Shown piece by piece: positions 47,061 through 55,830 of a stretch of 64,000 nucleotides of DNA (within the stretch, counting starts at the first letter, position 1; each line of letters starts with the position of its first letter). Below the pieces are notes generated by a model that was given only the letters and a program-made list of their open reading frames with translations, searched no databases and was not told the origin of the DNA. The stretch is from Datisca glomerata. Its lineage: Eukaryota > Streptophyta > Magnoliopsida > Cucurbitales > Datiscaceae. Made by a program: the position numbers and the translations under genes. The stretch covers positions 124,001-188,000 of the forward strand of contig QANY01002825.1 in assembly GCA_003255025.1 (NCBI GenBank), given 5' to 3'.

Positions 47061-48150
47061 GGTAGTTCTAATCTAGAGAACCTCAAAGCAGATCTTCTTC
47101 AATCCATTTATAGATTCTCCCATATGTCTCACTCATGGATTCCCAAACCACATAAGCCGGAAAAGATGCGACCAATCACGCAACCATATAAGGAAGATAG
47201 AATTGTTATGGAAGCTCTCCCCCTTTTGCTGAACATGGTATTTGAGGACATTTTCATAAATCAATCTCATGGATTTCGGCAAGGGAGAGGGTCCATTTCC
47301 GCTCATGTTCAAAGTTGGGGTGAAGTTGATAGATTAATCAAGGCAGATATAGTTGGGTCTTTCGATCACATGGATCACGCACTCCTTAATTCAACAATAC
47401 GAGATCACCTCAGACAGTATATGGAACATGACTCTATAAGCAATCTTATTGCTACCTTCTTAACAATAAATATAATGGATAGGGAGGGGAAGAATTACGC
47501 ATCCCAAACGACGGGCATACGACAAGGAAGTCCTTTGTCTCCCATATTAATGAACATATTTATGCATCTGTTTGATGTCAAGCTCTGGGACTATATGAAA
47601 ATAGAGGAGAAGCTTCGATATGTGCGCTACGCCGATGACATGCTGTTCGCTATAAAGAAAGGGGAAAAGGAAGACTCCGAAAAGGTCAAACTTTTCAGCT
47701 ACTCTTTCAAAAACCTTAACCGAGCTAAAACTTTTCAGCTACTCTTTCATCTACGCTTTCAAGCCATGCTAAACCTTGGTTTGAGGGGTACTGGTCTCTG
47801 TTAACTTAGATGGAATCCTGCAGATGAGGGCGCCCATCAATAGATTTAAACGAAAGCTTAACCTGGCCCTTGATACTGCTATTCAAGGTATGAAAGATAA
47901 ACAGCTTGCCTCCTTTGAGTCTGAAGTGCTTTTTCCCAGTGAAATTCAATATTTTACGCTTTACTCGTGTTGTTGTAATGCAGACAATGTCTTGCGAGAC
48001 CTTCAACACATGTGCAAACTAAAGTTCCGATTTGTAAGACAGCGCCTAACAAAGGGAAAATGCCCAAAAATGCAGCCTTTACTTGGGGAATCTCACTTTT
48101 CGACTGGAGGAATTTCGAAAAAGCTTAGAAAAGAAAGAAGCTACTCCTAA
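47061..48150 (+). pseudogene. Group II intron type reverse transcriptase/maturase relic
   Basis: An open frame from 47061 (first ATG 47124, WIPKPHKPEKMRPITQP) to 47806 shows RT blocks in order. These are GFRQGRGS (residues 50-57 from the ATG), motif A with Asp75 in KADIVGSFDHMDH, GIRQGSPLSP (131-140), and the catalytic RYVRYADDMLF with YADD at 169-172. Just after this a 22-bp direct repeat with 40-bp spacing (47688-47709 and 47728-47749) shifts the frame and the protein soon ends. A second frame from 47824 continues with a stretch like the maturase domain X (APINRFKRKL, later YFTLYSCCCNADNVLRDL). It is not matR. I saw no surrounding group II ribozyme. The RT catalytic core is intact in sequence, but the protein is broken before the maturase part. 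Confidence 0.75.
47688..47749 (+). repeat. Direct repeat inside the RT relic
   Basis: AAACTTTTCAGCTACTCTTT followed by CA occurs at 47688 and again at 47728. The 40-bp offset is not a multiple of three, so the duplication explains the frame change that truncates the reverse transcriptase. Confidence 0.85.
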
Positions 48151-48706
48151 GGTTAAGCACTGGTTGTTTTTTATTTTTCTTTTTCTATCCCAAATCTTTG
48201 ATAAAAAAACCTGATCTAAACTCTCGGCTGGTGTTCCGACTAAAATACCAATTCAAATTCTTCATTAAGTGAAGAATAGGAAAAGAAAAATGGAATTTAC
48301 AAAGTTTCAAGCTATCTTAGGAAAGATCATTACTTACCTTCAATATTCCCCCAATGCATCACCCTCTAAAATAAATTCCCATATATTGTATCGGGAAATC
48401 GGAGAAAAACCCAGTTCTTTGTTTCGAGATGCGCAACTTCCACTCCCTCCTGCTACCAATATAGACACGATATGAAAGCCTGATCGTTATGCCACCACCG
48501 AAAGCCTGATCGTTCAGGGGGCAGCGAGCCCTTATTTTGGGAGTGCCTGTGTTATTGTCGCACAATTATGGGGTGGGGGCTGAGCAGGATGGGGAGGACC
48601 TAGGGGGATAGGTGAATTCTATTACTGATGGACAAAGATGTTTGGATTGATAGATCGACTTTCAAGTTATAATATTTGAATTTCTCTTACTATCTATGTT
48701 CCCGAA
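48151..48706. other. Spacer upstream of nad4L
   Basis: No gene recognised; presumed to include the nad4L leader. No clear promoter motif found by eye. Confidence 0.35.
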
Positions 48707-49009
48707 ACGGATCCTATCAAATATTTCACATTTTCTATGATCATCTCTATTTTAGGTATTCGGGGAATCCTCCTTAATAGACAAAATATTCCTATTATGT
48801 CAATGCCAATTAAATTAATGTTATTAGCTGTGAATTTGAACTTTTTGGTATTTTCCATTTCTTCGGATGATATGATGGGTCAATCATTTGCTTCATTGGT
48901 TCCAACGGTGGCAGCTGCGGAATCTGCTATTGGGTTAGCCATTTTCGTTATTACTTTCAGAGTCCGAGGGACTATTGCTGTAGAATCTATTAATAGCCTT
49001 CAAGGTTAA
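48707..49009 (+). CDS. nad4L: nad4L, NADH dehydrogenase subunit 4L; full length but conserved Glu36 is Lys
   Basis: Small complex I membrane subunit (NuoK family) with three membrane segments. The frame is 100 codons plus stop, the normal length. It starts at ACG GAT CCT ATC (the ACG is edited to AUG in many plants) and ends INSLQG TAA. Plant hallmarks are clear: [25 protein letters not shown], and [13 protein letters not shown] with the second membrane Glu. Codon 36, in MPIxLML, is AAA (Lys) where the family has the buried Glu that corresponds to NuoK Glu36, needed for proton pumping. This GAA to AAA change cannot be repaired by C-to-U editing. The gene heads a pair with atp4, 178 bp downstream, a common plant arrangement. 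Identity is certain; function is unlikely with Lys36. Confidence 0.95.
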   Translation, partial: TDPIKYFTFSMIISILGIRGILLNRQNIPIMSMPIKLMLLAVNLNFLVFSISSDDMMGQSFASLVPTVAAAESAIGLAIFVITFRVRGTIAVESINSLQG

Positions 49010-49187
49010 ACATGACTCCTAGAGAATTTACGAAGTTCTCCTCTCCTTTCGTTCTCTTCTTTCTTTTTGATTTTGACTTGGTTGGCAGGGTCAGGGCCTT
49101 TCTCGCTGGGCGAGCGCATCCGATTCTGAAGTCCTTTCCTAAACCAATTCCGGTTCAGTTGCTGAAAGATAGATATAAGCTTTCTAA

Positions 49188-49784
49188 ATGAGATTGAGTT
49201 CCACGAATATGCATGCTAGAAAGATGCTATTTGCTTCTATTCTATCTATTTGTTCATTAAGTTCGAAGAAGATCTCAATCTATAATGAAGAAATGATAGT
49301 AGCTTTTTGTTTTATAGGCTTTATCATATTCAGTCGGAAGAGTTTAGGTAAGACTTTCAAAGCGACTCCCGACGGGAGAATCTAGGCTATTCAGGAAGAA
49401 TCGTAGCAATTTCTCAATCCTAACGAAGTAGTTCCTCCGGAATCCAATGAACAACAACGATTACTTAGGATCAGTTTGCGAATTTGTGGCACCGTAGTAG
49501 AATCATTACCAATGGCGCGCTATGCACCTAAGTGCGAAAAGACAGTGCAAGCTTTGTTATGTTGAAACCTAAATGTTAAGTTAACAACACTTCCAAATGC
49601 CACTTCTTCTCGTCGCATCCGTCTTCAGGACGATCTAGTCACAGGTTTTCACTTCTCAGTGAGTGAAAGATTTATCCCCGGGTGTACGTTGAAAGCTTCT
49701 ACAGTAGAACTCATTCGAGAGGACTTGGTGGTCTTAAGAATGGTTTGGGTACGGGGTTCTCTTAAGAATAAAGAAGATGAATAA
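49188..49784 (+). pseudogene. atp4: atp4 pseudogene with three in-frame stops (ATP synthase subunit b, orf25)
   Basis: The parent is the peripheral-stalk subunit 4/b of mitochondrial ATP synthase. The frame is kept over the full normal length (198 codons plus TAA) from MRLSSTNMHARKMLF, through VAFCFIGFIIFSR, EVVPPESNEQQRLLRIS and RICGTVVESLPMA, to LVVLRMVW. Inside it TAG occurs at 49383 and 49404, both where the family has Gln (CAG), and TGA at 49563, where it has Arg. All three are C to T changes. Angiosperm editing is C to U and cannot remove them. With no indel but three nonsense changes this is decay without selection. It follows nad4L on the same strand. Confidence 0.93.
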
Positions 49785-49849
49785 AATCTAATTCATGTTC
49801 ATGCTAACAGAAGAGCGAATCCAATATCAAGATGACTTCTTTCTCAGGA

Positions 49850-51240
49850 AGTGCTACAAGTACTTGAGGAAGGGGTATCATGCCCCACGAGTGAGATGCC
49901 AAGTGCCCCCTAGAAAGGCAGTCTACCACAAGATCGAGTTGGAGCCTGGAACCAAACCCCATTTGTTGGGGAGCCCCTATTTGTTTTCTTTATTCCAGAA
50001 AAAGTGGTAGCCTTGTGCATTGATTATCGGGCGCTCAACAAGGTAACCTAACCATCAAGAACAAGTATCCACTTTGATTGCAGACTTCTTCACCCTAATC
50101 AATAAGCGTGAGAGACTGATCGAAGTTGGATCTACGGGAGGGCTACTACCAAGTGCGTATTGCGGAAGGAGACGAGCCAAAGATGACCTGTGTGACAAGC
50201 AAGCAACCTACCTTACTAATAAAAGGCATTTTCTTTGGTTATGCCTTTTGGACTCACCAATGCCCCTGCCACTTTCTGCACCCTCCATAATGAGCTATTC
50301 CACCCGTACTTATACGTCCGGTGGTATACTTTTATCGTGGGCTATAGCTATTCTTTAAACGACCACGTTAGCCACCTCCAGACCGTAAGGTATTAAGGAA
50401 GAAGAACCTCTATGTGAAGATGGAGAAATGCTCCTTTGGACAGAAGGAGATCCTATTCCTAGGGCATTGGATGGGCATCAGAGCCATCAAGGAGTGGCAA
50501 GCACCTACCAAGGTGAGTGAGCTAATCTCATTTTTAGGGCTCGTGAACTATTACCGAAGATTCATGGTAAGTTACTCGAAGAGGGCTGCTCAACTATAAA
50601 ATCTCATAAAGAATGACATACAGACCGATCATGGAACTTCACTGATCGGAAGAGTGTCAAAGAGCTTTTGAAGACCTAAAGCAGGCAGTGATTGATGACT
50701 TTTTATTACAGTTGCCAGATTACACTAAGCCATTTGAAGTACACACGAATGCGTCAGACTATGCCATAGGCGGTGTGCTAGTACAATAAGGTAACCCAGT
50801 AGCAAAGGAGAGCCGAAAGCTCAATGAGATCGAAAGGCGTGGTCAAAGAGAAGGAGATGATAACAATAGTGCACTACTTGAGAACGTGGAGGCGGGTCAC
50901 GATTTGTGGTCAAGACGGATAATGTGGCGACGAGTGACTTCCTGACCCAGAAGAAAGTCACGCCAAAACAGGGATGATGGCAAGCAAGACAAACTTGCCA
51001 TGTTTGATTGATATGGTGCTAGAGTATAAGCTTTGACGGACCAACCAGGTCGCGGATGCCTTAAGTAGGAAGACAGAGCTGGCGACATTTAAGTCTAAGC
51101 AGTGGCAGCCACCAGCAGGGTCATGAGTACCCTACCGCATCGTATTCGAGATGGGCTTGAAAAAGGACCCGCGAGAAGCCTTTTGCACCAAGCTAAGGAA
51201 TGCAAAACTCGACTTAGATCAAGGATGGGCTCTTGGTCAC
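49850..51240 (+). mobile_element. Ty3/gypsy retrotransposon fragment, RT and RNase H
   Basis: Pieces in pol order on the plus strand. KIELEPGTKPH comes first, then LIIGRSTR/IDYRALNK overlapping frames near 50018, then MPFGLTNAPATF-type sequence near 50248. Next is a damaged YLDD region, then MEKCSFGQKEILFLGHWMG (50420), the VSELISFLGLVNYYRRF block, an EVHTNASDYAIGGVLVQ RNase H start, SRKLNEIERRG, and finally NQVADALSRKTELAT at about 51040. Multiple stops and frame shifts. No LTR, gag or integrase alongside. A nuclear retrotransposon scrap inserted between atp4 and ccmC. Confidence 0.85.
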
Positions 51241-51439
51241 GAAAGGGAATCTACTTTTTTTTTCTTCCCAAACCTTTCTTTTTTCGGCATGCCGCTCCAT
51301 GAGCAAGGAGTGCCACGCACGAGCGGAGTGAAAATAAAGCCAAAGCAGGGGGAATTCTTCGTTTAGGGAAATCCTTTGATTGCGTATTGAATATAGATGC
51401 ACGTCTTTCTTGTTCCACTAGCTAGGACCAAATTCTCAC

Positions 51440-52191
51440 ATGTCTCTTTCGTTATTACAACCTTCTTTTTTTATGTCAAAGACCAAAAGCTATGCGCAAA
51501 TTCTCATTGGATCTCGGTTGTTCTTAACAACGATGGCTATTCATTTAAGTCTTCGGGTAGCACCGTTAGATCTTCAACAAGGTGGAAATTCTCGTATTCT
51601 GTATGTACATGTTCCTACAGCTCGGATGAGTATTCTTGTTTATATCGCTACGGCTATAAACACTTTCTTGTTCCTATTAACAAATCATCCCCTTTTTCTT
51701 CGCTCTTCCGAAACCGGTACAGAAATTGGTTCTTTTTTTACGTTGTTTACTTTAGTTACTGGGGGGTTTCGGGGAAGACCTATGTGGGACACCTTTTGGG
51801 TGTGGGATGCTCGTTTAACCTCGGTATTCATCTCGTTCCTTATTTACCTGGATGCACTGCGTTTCCAAAAGCTTCCTATCGAACCGACTTCTATTTCAAT
51901 CCGTGTTGGACCGATCGATATACCAATAATCAAGTTTTCAGTCAACTGGTGGAATACATCGCATCAACCTGGAGCATTAGCAGATATGGTACATCAATAC
52001 ATGTTCCTATGCCCATTCCAATCTTGTCTAACTTTGCTAACTTCCCCTTCTCAACCCGTATCTTCTTCATTTTGGAAACACGTCTTCCTATTCCATCTTT
52101 TCCCGAATCTCCTTTAACGAAAGAAATAGAAGCTCGAGAAGGTATACCAAAACCTAGTTCACTCGCTGAGTCTCTTTACATCCATGGCTAA
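51440..52191 (+). pseudogene. ccmC: ccmC with a one-base frameshift (cytochrome c maturation, haem delivery)
   Basis: The parent is an inner-membrane haem-handling protein of cytochrome c maturation system I. From ATG 51440 (MSLSLLQPSFFMSKTKSYAQ) the frame is colinear through QGGNSRILYVHVPTARMS and the Trp-rich haem motif, here MWDTFWVWDARLTS (Gly after MW has become Asp), to HQPG at 51970. There CCTGGGAGC of the family is CCTGGAGC, so one G is missing. The rest continues in another frame, SISRYGTSIHVPMPIPI through IPKPSSLAESLYIHG and TAA at 52191. Translation from the start would stop at 52117 with an unrelated tail. The last codons lie inside the 5' end of the neighbouring trnI. The 264-codon frame starting at 51397 is not a gene; only its 3' part is real ccmC. 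Confidence 0.92.
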
Positions 52192-52251
52192 ATGGTTAAA
52201 GCTCCCAACTCATAATTGGCGAATTCGTAGGTTCAATTCCTACTGGATGCA
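52178..52251 (+). tRNA. trnI: tRNA-Ile (CAU), chloroplast-derived, overlapping the ccmC end
   Basis: Nearly identical to chloroplast trnI-CAU: D arm GGCTAAATGGTTAAAGC, anticodon loop CTCATAA, T arm GTAGGTTCAATTCCTAC, end GGATGCA. The CAU anticodon is changed to lysidine-AU in the mature form and reads AUA. Position 1 is A where G is expected, giving an A1-C72 mismatch. The same base change makes the ccmC codon Tyr instead of Cys. It is followed by chloroplast spacer, rpl23 and rpl2 in chloroplast order. Confidence 0.92.
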
Positions 52252-52399
52252 CGCCAATGGACCCTCCAATAAGTCTATTGGAATTGGCTCTGTATCAATG
52301 AAATCTCATCATCCATACATAATGAATTGGTGTGGTATATTCATATCATAACATATGAACAGTAAGAACTAGCATTCTTATTGAGACTAGAACTCATAG

Positions 52400-52665
52400 G
52401 GAATCAAATATGCAGTATTTATAGACAAAAGTCTTTGGTTATTGGGGAAAAATCAATATACTTATAATGTCAAATTAGGACAGAAATAAAACATTGGGTC
52501 GAACTCTTCTTTGGTGTCAAGGTAATAGCTATGAATAGTCATCGACTCCCGGGAAAGGGTAGAAGAATGGGACCTATTATGGGACATACAATGCATTACA
52601 GACGTATGATCATTACGCTTCAAATGGGATTTTTTATTCCACCTCTTAGAAAGAAAAGCACTTAA
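52400..52665 (+). pseudogene. rpl23: rpl23 pseudogene (chloroplast ribosomal protein L23)
   Basis: Begins at the third codon (GGA ATC AAA TAT GCA); the ATG and second codon are lost in a small deletion. Another deletion after TATAATGTC removes about ten bases and shifts the frame. From AACTCTTCTTTGGTGTCAAG to CCTCTTAGAAAGAAAAGCAC and TAA it follows chloroplast rpl23, including the [20 protein letters not shown] region. Confidence 0.88.
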
Positions 52666-52683
52666 ATCAAAATACTTAAGAGC

Positions 52684-53074
52684 ATGGTGATACATTTATA
52701 CAAAACTTCTACCCCGAGCACACGCAATGGAGCCGTAAACAGTCAAGTGAAATCCAATCCATGAAAGAATTTGATCCATGGACAGCATCGTGGTGGTAAA
52801 GGTCGTAATGCCAGAGGAAACATTACCGCAAGGCATAGAGGAGGACGTCATAAGCGTCTATACTATAAAATCTATTTTCGACGGGATGAAAAAGACATAT
52901 ATGGTAGAATCGTAACCATAGAATACGACCCCAATCGAAATGCATACATTTGTCTCATACACTATGGGGATGGTGAGAAAAGATATATTTTACATCCTAG
53001 AGGGACTATAATTGGAGAGACCATTGTTTCTGGTATAGAAGTTCCTATAAAAATGGGAAATGCCCTACCTTTGA
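52684..53074 (+). pseudogene. rpl2: rpl2 exon 1 pseudogene (chloroplast ribosomal protein L2)
   Basis: ATG GTG ATA CAT TTA TAC opens a frame like chloroplast RPL2. It runs through [11 protein letters not shown] to KSNP, then TGA at codon 27, where the family has Arg (CGA to TGA). The frame goes on through [14 protein letters not shown] and [11 protein letters not shown] to [12 protein letters not shown] and the intron. One nonsense change is the only obvious break. The downstream open frame from 52771 is just the remainder of this exon. Confidence 0.92.
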
Positions 53075-53761
53075 GTGCGGGTTGAACTATTCATTTACAT
53101 AATTGGAAGTAACCAATTAGGTTTACGACGAAACCTAGAAATCGATCACTGATTTATTTGAGTATCTCTATAGGATAGACCTCAACAGAAAACTAAAGAG
53201 TAACGGCAGCAAGTGATTAAGTTCAGTAGTTCCTCATATAAAATTATTGACTCTAGAGATCTAGTAATATGGATAAGACAAAATTGTTTCAAGCACCGAC
53301 AGAACATGAAGCGCCCCTTGTTTCAAAGATAGGAGGACGGGTTATTCACATTTCATTTGATGGTCAGAGGCAAATCGAAAGCTAAGCAGTGGTAATTCTA
53401 AGGGGGGGAAAAGAGAGATGTCTCCTAAGTTACCCGTAATATATGGAAGTATTGATGTAATTTCATAGAGTCATTCGGTCTGAATGCTACATGAAGAACA
53501 TAAGCCAGATGAAGGAAAGAGAAGACTTAGGATGTAGAAGATCATAACATGAGTGATTCGATAGATTTTGATTCCTATATATCCACTCATGTGGTACTTC
53601 ATTTTACGATATATATATATATATATATAAGAATTATACGAGATATATCAGATCTATATGTATAGATATCATCATCTACATCGAGAAAGCTGTATGCTTT
53701 GGAAGAAGCTTGTACAGTTTGGGAAGGGGTTTTGATTGATAAAAAAGAAGAATTTACTTCA
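53075..53761 (+). ncRNA. Chloroplast rpl2 group II intron, apparently complete
   Basis: Begins GTGCGGGTTGAACTATTC after exon 1 and follows the chloroplast rpl2 intron to the AGCTTGTACAGTTTGGGAAG region (about 53709) and ACTTCAA before CCGATACGCC, the first bases of exon 2. An (AT)10 microsatellite at 53609-53629 has expanded within it. Exon 2 is absent beyond those first bases. Confidence 0.85.
53609..53629. repeat. (AT)n microsatellite
   Basis: About ten AT units inside the rpl2 intron, where the chloroplast sequence has a shorter non-repetitive stretch. Confidence 0.9.
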
Positions 53762-53894
53762 ACCGATACGCCGACAAAAACAACTAATTCGCCGAGCGGC
53801 GAATAAGCTGCCTAGACAAGACTTTTGAAGTCGAATGAGAACGGTTTTAGGAAGAAAAAAAGGAAGAATGAGGCCTTCATAACCGATACGCCGA
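53761..53894 (+). repeat. 14-bp direct repeat and hairpin at the MTPT end
   Basis: AACCGATACGCCGA, which includes the first bases of rpl2 exon 2, occurs at 53761 and again at 53881, exactly 120 bp apart. Between them ATTCGCC-GAGC-GGCGAAT (53787-53804) is a perfect 7-bp hairpin. These mark a recombination or repair junction. Confidence 0.7.
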
Positions 53895-55394
53895 ACCACC
53901 CTATAACTCGAGCTGCACTAGACTGGTGATCTCGATCATCACTATACGCAAGGCGATTCTAGCTTGTCTTTTTCTTTTTGAAAGCTAGAGAAGGAAGTCA
54001 GTATAGAAGGAGGTCGAAGACCTTTCTAAGATACATAAAGACCGTAGGTCGAAGATCAGAGGCATTTATGCACTTTCTAATAAAAGAGAGAGTCTTCGTC
54101 CCACTAATCTTGGGTTCCCACCAATCGATCTTCTGTAGGTTAAATCGAGTCGGCTATCACCTTGCCCGGTCTTCACACCCATCAATTTCTTAATGAATGA
54201 ATCATATGGATTGAATTGATATGTTTGCCTTACCATCAGATGTATTTTCTCATTTGAATATAAAAGGGTTCCAAACCTCGATTCCCTTATTTAGGGCAAA
54301 GGTGCTGTAATGGACGCTGGTGGTTGGTACAATAGTAGAACGTGCCTCTTTTGCTGAATCCCACACACCACTTAGTTAGATTGCAGTACAGCCTGCTTCT
54401 CAAATCTCTCTTGATCAGTTACTTATTCCCCTCATCCCAAAAAAAACTCTCCATTGATATCTTTGCCTAAAGGCCTATATGTAGATCAAGACTTTACTAA
54501 TACTAAGAAAATCAGGCTCACTTGCAGCTACTAAAAAAAATATATGCTCGCATTTTTTAGCCTGGCATTTTTATACCTAATTATATGCATATACGGTGCT
54601 ACATGATTGATCGTTGTTAGAAGCTAGCCAAAAGGATTCATTAACCTCTTGAGAAAATCGCGTCAAGGTCATTATGAGATGCTCCAAGCGAATCTCTATG
54701 TCCGAGGAATAGAGAGCCGCGTCAAGGTCCGGATTGAAAGGCGCCAAGACAGACCTCCCCAACAAGATCTCACTATAGGCGCATTAGGATCTCCATGTGC
54801 AGCAACAAACTCACAATTGGTTTTTTTGGAGTTGCATATGGTGTCGTGTTCCAGTCGATTGACCCGAGTTCAATATTCAGTGCCTATTTGCAAGAGTCCA
54901 TACGTCATTAGTCCACTGATTCCATTAATGGAACTTGATCTATATCGACTGCCTTTGGCCCATAAGCCAGGACTGAAACAACAATAAGCTATCAGAATGG
55001 AGGGTCTAAGTGGACATTTTATCTACACCGATGATGCTAGCAATGCAACTTGTGGGAATGCCAAAAGGGGTGGTTCGACCGGATAAGATAGACCGTCTTA
55101 GCTTCTGACTCCGTGACCGGGTGGTGATTACAAGTGGTAAATTAGAAATGAAAATGAATCCGGTTCAAATCAAAGAAAAGGAAGTCTAGCGAAGCCTTAC
55201 GTGATAGGAGCGCTAGCCAGCAAACGAAGGCTTGGTTTCACGCTGCACTTATCGACCCTCGAAGTAGCACATCCACTGCAAGGCCCATTCCTATCAACTC
55301 AATCAAGACTTCTGGATCACTTTTGTGTACGCGCCTGGTGGAGAGACGCAGCCTTTTGAACAGTCTTTGAACCCTTGCTGGGAACGGTTCCCTC
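53895..55394. other. Spacer
   Basis: No gene recognised. Frames at 53978 and 54649 (plus) are unassigned. A reversed copy of the short element AGGTTTGGAACCCT is at 54265-54278. Confidence 0.35.
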
Positions 55395-55830
55395 CCTTGG
55401 GTAACTATGAGAGACTTTAACAGCATCAAGTCATTTGATGAAAAGATAGGTCTCTCGAGTCTTTCTTTTTTACCATAGAGGAATTTGGCGATTGCATCAA
55501 CTAGGCGGGGCTAATTGATCTTCCTGCTCGTGGGGATTGGTTTACTTGGAGTAATAGGAGTGAAGGACCTAGGCGTATTCAATGCAACCTTGATCGGGCC
55601 ATGGCGAATGCAGAGCTTTTTCTGAATTTCCATTGTCTGGAATGGAATTCCCATTTTTCAACCAGGAATTGTCAGATCGCTCCTCCATTCTTCTCAGCTT
55701 TGCAGGTCAGTCTGATGGGCAGAAGATTCCATTCAAATACTTTGATTACAAACAAGAGTAAGGATGTCAATTTCCTTAAGATCGTGGGAAATGCGTGGAA
55801 CAAGGAAAGAAGGAACCCATCTTTGTAGTT
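55395..55830 (+). mobile_element. LINE retrotransposon fragment, endonuclease domain
   Basis: Plus-strand frames read the end of a non-LTR element endonuclease. MRDFNSIKSFDEKIG (the GDFN block) is followed after a frame change by FGDCIN and a stop. Then comes AGLIDLPARGDWFTWSN, followed by RIQCNLDRAM, the typical LIDLP-FTWSN-LDRA series. A Cys-Gln-Ile-Ala-Pro-Pro stretch stands where SDH-P-L is usual, so a catalytic His is lost. It is a clear nuclear LINE scrap. Confidence 0.85.

Larger units (their letters stand above)
52178..53771 (+). other. Chloroplast-derived segment (MTPT) trnI-rpl23-rpl2
   Basis: Continuous chloroplast inverted-repeat sequence: trnI-CAU, the spacer, rpl23, rpl2 exon 1 and the whole rpl2 intron. 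Its right end is at or just after the first bases of rpl2 exon 2 (CCGATACGCC). Its left end coincides with the trnI bases shared with ccmC. Confidence 0.9.

Noticed and set aside
51397..52191. A 264-codon frame, the longest in the window
   Set aside because: Only its 3' part is real ccmC after the frameshift; the 5' part is an out-of-frame reading of ccmC.
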